Source of the DNA: Rhyzopertha dominica
Lineage: Eukaryota > Arthropoda > Insecta > Coleoptera > Bostrichidae
Direction: 5' to 3'
DNA length: 64,000 bases
Assembly: GCA_025024175.1 (NCBI GenBank)
Contig: QCXZ01000001.1
Location: 4,030,001-4,094,000 of the forward strand
Notes under the pieces: model-generated
What the model saw: the letters and a program-made list of their open reading frames with translations, nothing else
Told to the model about the DNA's origin: nothing
Database searches by the model: none
In this document: in pieces, positions 48,414 to 59,520 of the stretch
How positions within the stretch are numbered: position 1 is the stretch's first letter
Layout: every line of letters starts with the position of its first letter
Position numbers and translations under genes: made by a program

Positions 48414-48590
48414 ATGGCCAAACGAACNCCCGGAAAATTAAAAAAAAAAGATATGAGCCGCATTCCTAAGCGGAAACGAGATAAAGCTTGTAGAAGACTT
48501 TTCGCAGATGATCAACCACAAAAAAGGAAAAATAAGTCCGTTGGTCCCGATTCAGATCATGGCCAAGTCAACAGTGAATCTGATGAATAA
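48414..48590 (+). CDS. Small basic ORF, unknown
   Basis: This is a 58-codon frame that starts MAKRTPGKLKKKDMSRIPKR and continues KRDKACRRLF, QPQKRKNKS and an acidic end, NSESDE. It is strongly basic with nuclear-localisation-like KRKR clusters. One base is N at codon 5. AATAAA lies about 60 bases downstream (near 48,654). It sits just after an (ATT)n run. It may be the C-terminal tail of a decayed transposon protein or a real small gene; the sequence cannot decide. Confidence 0.35.
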   Translation: MAKRXPGKLKKKDMSRIPKRKRDKACRRLFADDQPQKRKNKSVGPDSDHGQVNSESDE

Positions 48591-48599
48591 GATGTCATC

Positions 48600-50157
48600 G
48601 ATTAAGGGTAAAATTATCTACAAGTCTTGTATTTACATTTTTGTAGCATCATAAATAAACGAGAAAATTAAGTTTTTTCTAAGTCATGAACTTCTTTTAA
48701 AAACCAAAACGTGCATTGAGTTGGATCAACAAAACGGCGAATCTTTATGCATTTAACTTTCCTTCTAGCTCTGCTAGTTTTCGAGATCCCCATACTGGTC
48801 ATCGAAGGTTTCCACCATATCAGAAAAAAATGTTCTACGCCTGGTAGCCCTTTAAAAAATTAACGACTTTGTCAGAATCGAACTTTTAGATGCCAAACTT
48901 TGCCAGCTTATGTATAAAACGTCATAGTTGTCTCCATATCGACCAAATTAAATTTTGTTTAGTGGATAACTACATCCGCAAGTTCCAAATTGAACCCCGT
49001 GGCATTTGCAGCCGGAGCGTCGCAACATCGACGAGTGTTCCCCGCCGGATTTACAGGCCGCGACATCCGAAAGAATACCAGTGCCGTTCCTAATTAACGT
49101 CGGGTCTATTAACGAAGGGGCACCGCGCCTCAAGAGAGAGAGACACGCCGGCGGTGTGTGCACCCCAAGACCTGCCGCCCGCCGCTTCGTTAGTGCATTC
49201 CACCTTCTCGTCTGTTGATTCGGCGTAATGAACTGCGTATGTTCCAAAAATACACACGCCACCCCCTCCCTGCCGCTCGCGCTAATGAATACGTACAATT
49301 ATGCGGGGACAATCGCCGCCGACGACGACGACGACGGCAGAAGAAATCCCCGCTTAATTGGGGGAAGACGCTGTTAAACAGAACGAACGACAGACCTGCA
49401 ATTTTGGTCGGCGCATCCCGAGCGGAAGAATTTCTTTTGATTTGCTTATACGGGGCCCTGGGTGGTGGGATTCGAAGATTTTGTGCTGTACGGACAGTTA
49501 ACTTGCGGATTTTGTATGATCGCACGTTTAGTGTCGAATATCATAAATGAAAAGAAATATTGTAACTTGGACGTACTGTTCTCGAGAATGCAGAGATAGG
49601 ACGGATCGTTATCGAGAAAGCAAACCCGGAGGTATTGATCCTTTTATTATACGATGCACATAAATGGCTTGGTTTACTAGCGAAATTATAAAACACATAA
49701 AAGTGAAGAACCCTTGTTGTAAGAGACCTTGCGCATTTTAAAATACCCTGCCAACATATAAAAGCTAAAATTAAACAATCCTATCCGAGTTTTATCGAGT
49801 GTGGTGAGCGTTAACGTTCAGCTATAGCCAGTTTAGTTAACATCACAAATTTTCTTTCCTCGTATATTAGTAATGCGACACAAACAGATGTAATATATAC
49901 CAAAAGGGGTTGGAATCAAAACCATCATTCTTCCGATGATACTCGGTGAACTCGCACTTGATTTGATTTTCGAATCAAAAGCTGACATTTTCGTTAAATT
50001 TTCAGTTGACAGAGGGAACCTGTCTTGTCACGATTACATTTATTTTGCACTATATGTAAATTGAAAGTACCGATGTTGCAGTGAATTAATTTTATGCCAG
50101 GTCTAGTGCTCAGTTATCGTCGTAGCTTTTAGTTATGGGTGTTCAATGAGACTACTG
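48600..50157. other. No recognised gene; GC-rich island 48,980-49,500
   Basis: The island is CpG-rich, contains a (GAC)n run at about 49,319-49,336, and has long opposed frames on both strands that carry no motif. This pattern suggests non-coding DNA. Confidence 0.4.
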
Positions 50158-50675
50158 CTATAATTGTTTGTTTACTCCGCACGTTGTATTATTAGTAAGT
50201 TCTGTTGTAGGCTCTGTCGTTATTTTCAGTAGCTCAACTCTTCTCAAAGCTCCACAAACACCAATAATTAAAATGACCTGATAAGTCAGTAGATTTATAT
50301 TAATTGGAATTACCTTTTCTATCTGGTGCTTCTTGTAAAAATCTCTCACTTCTTTCGTTAGAATTCTGGACTTTTTTTGACGGTATTTGCTTTTCAAATG
50401 TAGTATTAGTTTCGAAAATTTCCTGATTTTTACATTTTCNTTAGCATTCAGTGTACATTNTAGCATTGAGTATACTGACCATAATGTCGAAGGTTAATTT
50501 TATGTTCTAAATATGCCAGTAATACCGCTTCGAACACTCTTTGAACTTTCTTCGAACTGCACCACGCTTTAAATTCGTTGTAGGCGATCTTAGTACTGGG
50601 GATTAATTGTGAAACAGCACTTTGCGCCGCTTGCAATACTTTTGGTAAATGCTCCTCTTCACTTTCCGAGCTCAT
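50158..50675 (-). pseudogene. Crypton-type tyrosine recombinase fragment
   Basis: The minus frame starts MSSESEEEHLPKVLQAAQSA, then STKIAYNEFKAWCSSKKVQR and EAVLLAYLEH, the N-terminal core-binding domain of Crypton-like tyrosine recombinases. After a break near 50,460 it continues LTYQVILIIGVCGALRRVEL, where the R of ALRRVEL fits the first catalytic arginine of the family. The C-terminal H-x-x-R and tyrosine blocks are absent. Two N bases lie near the break, so part of the frame loss may be a sequencing artefact. Confidence 0.7.
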
Positions 50676-50689
50676 TTTTAATTAAACTC

Positions 50690-52339
50690 TTTTACAACCT
50701 TTACTATTAAAATTCTGCTTAATCGTTTAGAAGGTTGCTATCGTTATGACAAGCAACACCACCGCACCTATTATTATATGCCTTGATTCAAACAGTAGTT
50801 TAAAGGATTTCAAATGTAAATTACATTGTTATATATACAATTATCTTATTTTATTGCAGTTTTCGGAAAAATATTGTTTGTATCTCGAATGCGAAAAGCT
50901 TATACGTTCTCGAATGGATATTATTTAACTTCCATTCCAAGCAATCAGGAAGTTAAATCGGCTTTAAGTTTTCGTTTGTATTTAATTGTTTCAATTTAGC
51001 CTGGTGCTATCTATAGTTCAGTAAGGCGCACTTACGACGATTGACGTTTTGTATTTGCCGCCGCAAAGTGACGTCATCAGTTATATAGCCTTCAACTAAC
51101 CTGGAATAAGGTTACTTGATCTTTTTGCGTCGTCAGATCGCGCCGTTTCTTTGTGGGGATGAGGGAGACATGTCAAAAGGAGCCATATACGAACAATTGC
51201 CGAGATGTGGAACAAAAGACGAACGTCTGGGATAAGTCGGCGGCTTAATTAAGTTTTGGGATTTGACGCAATAAGACAATTCCGAGTGGTGCGTCACGTA
51301 ATAAAATGCCCCGTTCATCAAAAGTTATTTTAATTAAACGTGTATCTAATTATCCCGTAGCTAATTAAATATCCCACCGCAACAAGGGAGGATTCGCGAA
51401 CAGGCCGGGGCATCCTTATAAAACTAAACTACAAGACGCGGCAATTCCGACTTTGTGTTTATCCAACTTCGCTGACAGCCCAAACCCAATAAATGTTATA
51501 ATGAGCGGGCTTTGCGTATATATTTACGGCCGCCAGGATACTTCCCCATTTGTAATCTATTACGCTGGCTCATAATTAGTTTCTCGTTTTAATTATTAAT
51601 TAAGGCGGGGCCCCGGTTTATATAGATTGTCTGATCGCTTTCACATACAGAGCGGTGATTTACGGCGCTAATTTCAGTCGAGATCGAATGCCCCGCTCGC
51701 GGCTATCTGTCACGGATAACTTGGAAATTTACAATGCCGGGCATTTTTACGATTGCGCGATTAACCGAGTGTGTAGAAAGCTGCGGTGAAAATACCACAT
51801 GCGACGAGAAGATCAACGACATTTAATTAGAAAACGATCGCATAAATCCAGATGTCGGGGAGGACCGTAAGGAATGACGAGAATTTCGTCACGCCGATTA
51901 AAAAGTTTGGGGATCATATGAATTAAAAGATTTCGTGGCAGTGTCATCATTTACTTCTATTAATTTTGTAATCACAAGTTTTGCGGGTATAAGTCTGGTG
52001 AGTTAGCTAGGTATTGTGGGACCAGAAATTTTCTGCGAATACAACTTCCCCTAACTTGTACAACACTGTAAAATGCATCTTCCACCCATCCGGATTTAGA
52101 TCCCGCATGTAGAACAATTGTTCTTTTACCATGCGACTACGGTACATTCAACATGCATTCGTCACAGTCTATCATTGTGACGTTTTTTTAAAGTTCTTCA
52201 CAAAAGTTTTTATTTTATTGGTATTTGTATGGATTTCCTGATGGCCGACGTCGAGATATTGCACAACTGAAATCTCCAATCGTCATTACTTTCTTCAAGA
52301 CACTCATGCGGTCGACCAGACAACTTCCTTAGATGCCAC
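50690..52339. other. No recognised gene
   Basis: Mostly unique, moderately GC-rich sequence (51,000-51,950) with many TTAATTA motifs, which could reflect regulatory DNA. No protein domain. Confidence 0.35.
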
Positions 52340-52440
52340 CACGGTAGTAGATAGAGAGGTATACGCACGATGCCCTTTGGAGGGGGCCGATTTCGTAGCC
52401 AGTCGCGTTAGAGAGAGATAGAGCATAGTGGGAATCCGTC
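52340..52440 (-). repeat. Dispersed repeat Y, copy 2
   Basis: Inverted, diverged match to 5,340-5,438; the shared core is CACGGTAGTAGATAGAGAGG at this end. Confidence 0.55.
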
Positions 52441-53132
52441 CGCTTTGCATAAGGTTACTTTACAGCGCACGCAGTGTTGATAATATCAATTTGATTTCCA
52501 NAATTACCTAAGCGAATAGCGATGGTTCATTTATCTTTCAAAAAGTGTGGAAATGATAAGATTCTGTTGTCACTTCTGCAACAATTTTAGAACAGATTTG
52601 CTTCAGATAATGAAAATCCGCTGCAAATTGAATCAATACTTCCATATCAAGTTGTCAAAATGAAATTTACGCTTTTATTTCTTATATTATACCATCAATA
52701 ATGAGGTTTTTAGCATTTTTTCTCTAGACATTTTTTGTACGACAAACGGTTCTCGTGATATTAGCAAAAATCCAAAAATCGGCTTTTTCTAAATAACTCG
52801 AAAATTATTAACTAACCAGTTTTTGTGAGAAATTTTATTTCCTATCGGATGGTATTTTCACATGTAAATATATTAAGTATTTTCTGAGATATTTGGGAAA
52901 AACAGGTTTTTTTTTAAATGACCGTTTTTTTCTTCTAAACAGTTTGCTGCACCGAAAATTTATAGGGACTAATAATACTCGCAATTATACTACTAATCAC
53001 ATACTAAAAGGCAAAAAATAAATGTTTGCAAAAAGGGTAGTTACCGTACAATATTAGGGCCCTATACCCTACTCACCCCAAAAACATGTTGCTTTGGGTA
53101 GTTGAGATTTATATGTATGCCAAATTTCAAGT

Positions 53133-54131
53133 TCAAATGTTGTCTGCCGCCTGACTTGTTAACCACTGTATCACAAATGTTTCGACTTCGTTATCGTCTT
53201 GAAGACGCTGACCACCCAGGTGTTTCTTCAAGTGCAGGAACAAATGGTAGTCGCTGGGTGCCAGATCAGGGCTGTATGGAGGATGATCTAGAGTTTCCCA
53301 TTTTAAAGATTTGATGAGATCTTTGGTCCGATTAGCCACATGTGGACGGGCATTGTCATGCAGCAAAACGATACCCTTACTCAACTTGCCACGTCTTTTG
53401 TTCTGGATTGCACGACGCAGATTGTTCAATGTCTTACAATAAGACGCTGCATTGATTGTCTCATTACGAGGCAGAAACTCCACTAGCAATACTCCTTTTC
53501 TGTCCCAAAAAACTGTGCACATGATTTTCCGGGCAGAAATTGTTTGCTTAAACTTCACTTTTTTGGGTGATGATGAATGTCGCCATTCCATGGATTGTTG
53601 TTTCGATTCCGGTGTGACGTAGGCCACCCATGTTTCGTCACCAGTAACAATTTGGTCTAAAAAATCTTCACCTTCGTTGTGGTACCGCTCAATGAAAGTC
53701 AATGCACTGCCTAAACGTTGGGTTTTGTGCAAATCCGTCAACATTTTCGGAACCCAACGTGAACACAATTTCCGGTAATTCAAGTTCTAGGTCACAATGC
53801 GATACAAAACACTACCAGAATATTGAGGAAAGCAGTCTTACAATGATGAAANTGTAAAGCGTCTGTTTTCTCTCACATTTTCGTTCACTTTCTGCACCAA
53901 ATCTTCATTAACGATCGAAGGACGCCCACTCCGTTCTTCATCATGCACATTTGTGCGGCCATCTTTAAATGCTCTCACCTATTTCCTTACCATTCCATCA
54001 CTCATAATGTTTTGTCCGTAAACTTCACAGATCTCACGATGAATATCGATCGGTTTTACGCCTTTAGCACTAAGAAATCGTATAACAGCCCGTATTTCAC
54101 AATCGGCGGGACTCACGATTGTCGGAGGCAT
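53133..54131 (-). pseudogene. mariner (DD34D) transposase pseudogene
   Basis: It starts at 54,131 with MPPTIVSPADCEIRAVIRFL, then KPIDIHREICEVYGQNIMS (helix-turn-helix) and VHDEERSGRPSIVNEDLV. Breaks at about 53,970 and 53,790-53,850 interrupt it. The frame then stays open: VTGDETWVAYVTPESKQQS (first D), LLHDNARPHVANRTKDLIKS (second D) and PPYSPDLAPSDYHLFLHLKK (third D, 34 residues after the second). All catalytic residues survive. The last residues after SQAADNI are lost. Confidence 0.92.
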
Positions 54132-54293
54132 CTTAAACACTCAGTATACAACGTATACAATGAAGAATCAAACTGTAATGGCGTCAGTGCGTAGACAAGA
54201 GATGTAGGTAACCAGCGCGCATGCGCGGAACGCCCACCGTAGCGCTGCGGCGGCGGAATCGCAAAATGGTACTTACTTAAAAAACATGCCTCG
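53139..54293 (-). mobile_element. mariner element, truncated at its 3' end
   Basis: The 5' terminus, read on the minus strand, is CGAGGCATGTTTTTTAAG (54,293 inward), followed by TA. The other terminus is missing: transposase coding sequence runs directly into repeat X at about 53,139. A deletion probably removed the mariner 3' end together with about 210 bases of X. Confidence 0.88.
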
Positions 54294-54479
54294 TATTTCT
54301 TATATTATTAGGGTAATACTTATTTCACACTAAACTTCAGAAGTATATCAAATAAGAGTGTTATGAAAAAAAGTGGTGCTTCTGCAGTCAACGTTTATTA
54401 AAAATACACATACAAGGAGATCTAAAAATTAAAAAAAAAACTGTAGTAGTTGGAATACAGATTTAAAATGTGCCATCAC

Positions 54480-55070
54480 TTGAGAAACCGCGATGGAATC
54501 TTCAAAAAGCGGATTGCTTAGGATTTAGCACTTAGATTGACATGAACCTTCGATGGGTCTTAGCAGCTACTGAAAACTGCGAGATTTGTGGGTATAATAA
54601 AGGCTGCTGAAAAGAGAACAATTCCAAGAGGGAAACTGATGCTTCTATAAACAGAGTCGAGCTCATCCCAAGTGATGAATTAACTGATAGGATTGTAGAA
54701 TCACTGAATCAATCTCGGAAGGTTTCCCGAGATCTGCAATTCAGCTAACTTCCAAAAAAACCTGCGTGAAGAGAAAATTTTTCATGCTCCTTACACCATT
54801 TAAGATTGATGGTGTTCTGTTTGGCAACCTAAGAAACATGATATATTCTACAGAAAAGATGGCAGTATTTGACCTCCCGAGGAAACCCTGGGTCATTCTG
54901 AATTGTCTTCGCACTGATCATCCGTCTATCAATCGTGTTGATGAAGATTTGAAGATTGGCATAAGATAATCGAGATCTGATTGGAGAGTTTGTACGGTTT
55001 TTCTTCAATACTCTATCCAGAATAGATACATACAAGTGTGTATCTATTCGGGAGCAAGCGCAAATCTCTT
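54480..55070 (+). pseudogene. Non-LTR 3' fragment (family L1a, second copy)
   Basis: 54,930-55,070 is nearly identical to the reverse complement of 21,716-21,860. It includes ATCGTGTTGATGAAG, CGAGATCTGATTGGAG and TTCTTCAATACTCTATCCAG. Upstream sequence probably belongs to the same ORF2 C-terminus but is too broken to read reliably. The copy is 5'-truncated. Confidence 0.8.
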
Positions 55071-55471
55071 ATCCTGGAAAAAAATGGGTGTCGTACTCCA
55101 TGTTTCTCTAAAAATTACCTAAACTCTCCTTACAGAAATTAATTAAATTCTGTCCTGAATTCTATTTAGAGCTATATTTCTTACAGTAGATGGTGAAATT
55201 TTGGTCATTCTACACGGTTTTGCGATGGCCCCACTTTCCCTCTCTACATTAGTCGCATAATCGGTGATCGATTATAATATTCCTCTTTTTATCAAGGAAA
55301 AATAAGACTTATTGAAAACATAATACTAAAAAAGAAATGAACTATTCACATGACAGAAAATGCGCACTGATCTTGAATATACCCGCAAGAGGTGTAGTTT
55401 CACAATTAATAAAATTTAGTTTTTTTGCCTACTTTTGTGCCTGTTTCTAATATTTTTTTTTATTGTTCCAG

Positions 55472-56167
55472 GTGCATAGTGTTGTGTTAGTGCTAACCAG
55501 TGCCAGATGTGGACCAAGAGGAGCCAAAGGCTGCGATCATAACCAGGCACTGTGAGTTTCTCAAATTCCATATTTTTTTCCCTTAAAAGTGACACCTAAT
55601 TTTTGTTTCAGGCGGGGGAAGCAGTTACCTGCCGTGTCTGGTGGGGTGAGTCGATGAAAATTAGTTGTTTTGCATGTGTTTTTAATTACTTGTATGTTGG
55701 GTCGCGCAAACGTTACTGTACAAGGGCGTGCGTTGGGGGAAGGGGGCGTGACAGTGTAGTGCCTTGCTTTAATGTTCGTAAGTAATTATGAAATATTATA
55801 TTTACATTACAATCTNTCATTTTCAAGAAAATTTTCACAAAACATTGGTAAGTGAATTAAGTTATCTGAAGTATCCACTTTACAAATATTAACAAAGCCT
55901 AACGTAATTTTTTTTCTGTTTCAGGAGATATTCAACGGATCTGACGGTTATAACGGTAAAGTGTTTTTGAGTTAATTATTTATGTACATGTTAGGAAAAA
56001 TCGTTGAAAAATAAAACAAACTGATCCCCTTCCTTATATCATTTCTGCTTTTGAACAAGATTACTAATTGTTTCCTGAGCTTCTGTTCGCAGATTCTTCA
56101 TTTGGAGTTATCAGCTTCCCACGAATCCAGGGAACTGAACTTGTCTATGAAATTAAATCAACTAAAG
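55472..56167 (+). CDS. Unidentified host gene, four internal exons
   Basis: The exons are 55,472-55,551, 55,612-55,645, 55,925-55,955 and 56,093-56,167. Each is preceded by a pyrimidine tract and CAG (CGCAG for exon 4). The first three are followed by GTGAGT, GTGAGT and GTAAAG, and the last by GTAGGT. Phases 0-2, 2-0, 0-1 and 1-1 are mutually compatible and give 73 residues without a stop: VHSVVLVLTSARCGPRGAKG at the start, then LRGKQLPAVSGG, EIFNGSDGYN and DSSFGVISFPRIQGTELVYE near the end. VVLVLTSARC looks like the end of a secretion signal, so a secreted or membrane protein is likely. There is no start codon, so a further exon lies upstream; later exons are unassigned. I do not recognise the family. 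Confidence 0.7.
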
Positions 56168-56578
56168 GTAGGTCTATATGTATATCAATACTTATTATTA
56201 TTATTATCCAAGTGAAATAATGTTATATTGCTCTTGTAAAATTCCGACCACCCAATAATTGCTCGTTTACTTAGAATGAACAAACTTCATTTGGTACAGC
56301 AGTTAATTTTAAGCTCAGCTTTAATTTACTTGTGTAATTATTCAATTGTCAATACAAAATTATCTTTGTATGCCTCATAAATTATACGTCGTATTAAATT
56401 TGCGTGATCATCTATGAAAACCCTCGATGAACCAAGTTTGAAGACTTGTTGAAAACTTAATACTAAAAACGAATGAACTATTGACATGTCACTGTTCATG
56501 AACATTCACGCGTTAAAAAAAGTTTAGTTTTTTGCCTATCTTTGTGCCTGTTTATAATATATTTTTTCATTGTTCCAG

Positions 56579-56658
56579 GTGTGTAGTGTTGTGTTAGTGC
56601 TAACCAGTGCCAGATGTGGATCAAGAGAAGCCAAATGCTGCGATCTTAACCATGCACT
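56579..56658 (+). CDS. Duplicated exon A' of the same gene
   Basis: 80 nt long, like the original exon, with a similar acceptor (GTTCCAG) and a better donor (GTAAGT). It encodes VCSVVLVLTSARCGSREA then KCCDLNHAL, open in the same frame. It keeps the hydrophobic stretch but has several changes, including added cysteines. It could be an alternative exon joined to something further downstream or a dying duplicate, as no exon 2 copy follows within view. Confidence 0.5.
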
Positions 56659-56790
56659 GTAAGTTTCTCAAATTCTATATTTACAAAATTACAATAACAA
56701 ATGCAAAGTTATTTTGTATGCCTCATAAATCATACCTCGTATTAAATTTACGTGATAATCTTTGAAAACCCGCGACGAACCAACATCTTT

Positions 56791-57556
56791 TCGTAAATTT
56801 GCTAATGCATCTGTCTTGAGAAAGTGAATTCGGCTTCTTAAACATAGCAGTGTCGTCAACTGTTTCGGAAAAAAATTGTATACGTAAAGACGATAGTTCT
56901 TGTTAACGCAAGTACGTACATCTAGATTAAAGCAGGAACAGTTTTATATTCATGACGTAAAACGCCTGACGCAGAGCGTTTGACACTTTCATAGGCGGTG
57001 CAGATGTATGTGATTAATTTCATGCATAAATTCATGCAATTTGAGTGCATTACGTTTTAGCGAAGGTGGAAAATCTGCAAGCCGTATACTTGGCATATAG
57101 TGCGACAGAAGATGCTTACTAATTGCTTGAAGCGGTGGTGATGGGGTATGACTTCGGTGGTTATGCAGGATTCCATGTAGAAAAGATTCGGTACTGATAA
57201 GGGATAATCAACGGTGTTTATTTTTGTGGCTGATGTTGGTATAATTGGCATATTTCTCATCCGGTAATTAAAAAAATCGACGTTGTTTCCCAGCAGTATT
57301 TTTCCTACTTTGGTTTATAATTTCTCGGTCCAGCTTTCAAGTATCAAGTAAGTTCACCACGGTTCAAAATATCAATACCTTTTGTGCGTATTCTCTCCTT
57401 GTCTCTATGTTATAATGGACTTGTTTTTCGATTTGCTACGCACCTTTTTAACCTAACAAATTACATTTGGAAACAGCTTCAAAGAGAAGCCGAAAAGTAA
57501 AAATACAACATAATTTTGGTTTCATTTTGACTGCAAAAATACTCGCCAAGTAAATA
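56791..57556. other. No recognised gene
   Basis: AT-rich. Presumed intron or intergenic DNA downstream of the duplicated exon. Confidence 0.35.
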
Positions 57557-58740
57557 CGAGGGAGATCATTCATTGCGGTCCCTGACATAGAAAGTAACAG
57601 AACATGAAAATAATTATTATATGTTTATTTTTTGACATAGTCTCCTTGAACTTCAATTCATTTGGTCCAACGACGTTTCAAAGCTCTGATTCCTCTAGAA
57701 AAGAAGTCTTGTGGTTGGTCCTCTAACCAGCCATTTACTGCTGTCATCACTTGATAATCATCGTCATATCTGGTCCCACGTAGATATTCTTTCAATTTCT
57801 GAAATTAGAAGTAATCGCTAGGAGCTAGGTCTGTTCGTGCAATTCAAATCCTGTGTCGTGAATAGCATTCATTGCAATATGGCTTGTGTGTACAAGGAGC
57901 GTTGTCCTGATGGAACAACATTCCTTTCCTCAGTTTTCCCCGTCTTTCTTCTTTGATGCTCTCGTGCAATTTTGATATTAAGTTGGCATAGTAAAAACCT
58001 GTTCCACAAAATAAATCATTAAAATTCCGTCCGCATCCCAAAAATGGTGGCCATAATTTTACCAGAAGAGGGCACAACTCGAAATTTACGGGAGGAGAAC
58101 CTTTGTGATGCCACTCCATACTCTGTTGTTTTGACTCTGGGTCAAAGTGGTGGACCCACGTTTCATCAACAGTTACAAATCGAGAGAAACTCATCCGGGT
58201 CTGCTGAAAACTCTGCCAGACTGGCTTCAGAATGCAGGACTTTCGAACGTTTCTGATCAGGCGTCAACATTCTAGGGACCCAGCGTTAAAATATCTGTTA
58301 ATATTTTTTCTGTTGTGCCATATGAAAAGTCTGTAATTTCAGGTATCTGACGAATGATCATTCGCCTATCTGCCATTACCACGTCAAGTACATGATTAAC
58401 ATTTTCCTGAATAGTGACTGTTACTGGTTGTCCGGCACCCTTTGCATGTTCACACGTTTGTCTTCCCAATTTAAATTCTCGGAACAAGTTTTTTACCACT
58501 TGGTAAGGAGGGACACTTTCACTAAATACACCCACCATATCTTCATGAACTTTTTTTGGCGACAACCTTTTCTTTTGTAAATATCTCAAAATCTTGCATT
58601 GTTGAAAATTATTCCAACACCTTCGGGTAAATTCTAAATTATATTGTCACAACAAATAAATAAGCTTTTAACATATCAAAGAATTTCACTGCCAGTCAAC
58701 GCCTACTATATCAGGGACCGTAAATAATGATCTCCCCTCG
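57557..58740 (-). mobile_element. mariner element, complete ends
   Basis: Terminal inverted repeats of about 33 bp begin CGAGGG(G)AGATCATT and continue CGGTCCCTGA, with TA on both sides (57,555-57,556 and 58,741-58,742). A transposase pseudogene lies on the minus strand. Confidence 0.92.
57844..58589 (-). pseudogene. mariner transposase pseudogene
   Basis: The N-terminal frame has YLQKKRLSPKKVHEDMVGVF, YQVVKNLFREFKLGRQ and RQIPEITDFSYGTTEKIL. After shifts near 58,270 and 58,190 comes TVDETWVHHFDPESKQQSME (first D) and, further on, FHQDNAP (second D). The third block is broken. Several frameshifts leave no intact protein. Confidence 0.9.
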
Positions 58741-58742
58741 TA

Positions 58743-59520
58743 ACTATCATACAAGTTAAGAAAAGATAATATTTATAATGGTTTTGATAACACTGATTTT
58801 ATAATTCCATCACTACCAACTTCCTCTTTTTGAAAAACGAAGAGCTGGCGCTCAGGTTATAAATTCCTTGCTAATTCTTGCGTAATTCTCTCCGATTCAA
58901 CAAAGAAAAAGGAGCATCCAGTCGCCTGTACGGATTCCTCTCAGTTTTCGAAAGCCGAAACGCCCGGCCGCCTCACCATTTACCGAGCACGTATACTTTG
59001 TTTAGGAAGAAGTCAAGGCCGACTGCATTTGCGGTCGACCAGGCACCTGGTTTGTTCAACCTGGCATTTCGTTTTAATCGCTTATTAAGCATAATTTCGA
59101 TAAATCAGGACGTCTCTCCATCGGGAATCGTAACGTGCAATCATACGCAGCGTATATACCCGATGATTATCGGCGATTTATTACGTGGATGATTAATCGA
59201 ATTATTTGGTCGAACGATGGGAGACACTGAGAGGAAAACCTAATGATTTTCTCATAATCACCTTCAATTTTAATGCCCTTGGTAGTTTTACTTCTTTGCT
59301 CTTCTTCGGTTTCAAAATGTACGATTTTATTTACAATTCATCACACAATGCGGTGTTCACATTTTAACTGACTGAATGTATTAACATTAGACGTACATAC
59401 GAGGGCCATGTCAAAAAACTTGCACATAACAAGACATCTCGCAAATGAAACGTATATTTATTTTAAGATGTGTCAGCAATTTTTTATAAGCAGAAATGTC
59501 CACATTTTCGTTTAACTATA
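58743..59520. other. No recognised gene
   Basis: 58,870-59,220 is GC-richer with an open plus frame but no domain. The rest is AT-rich. Confidence 0.35.

Larger units (their letters stand above)
52559..54447. repeat. Dispersed repeat X, copy 2 (interrupted)
   Basis: The left part (52,559-53,139) and right part (54,296-54,447) align with copy 1 at 3,915-4,858. The stretch corresponding to 4,525-4,733 is missing and a mariner lies in its place. Confidence 0.8.
55310..56790 (+). repeat. Tandem duplication within a host gene
   Basis: Block A (55,310-55,580) matches A' (56,445-56,690), and block B (56,345-56,440) matches B' (56,690-56,785). The order A - exons 2 to 4 - B - A' - B' fits a tandem duplication of the A-to-B unit followed by loss of exons 2 to 4 from the second unit. 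Confidence 0.75.

Noticed and set aside
48578..48590. CTGATGA sequence tested as a hammerhead core
   Set aside because: No helix II or GAAA follows; it belongs to the small ORF.
48948..49550. Several overlapping 66-116-codon frames on both strands
   Set aside because: They sit in a GC-rich island where stop codons are rare; opposed frames and simple R/S/P-rich composition indicate chance openness.
55603..55785. 60-codon plus frame
   Set aside because: It overlaps exon 2 in a different frame and runs into intron sequence; the spliced reading is far better supported.
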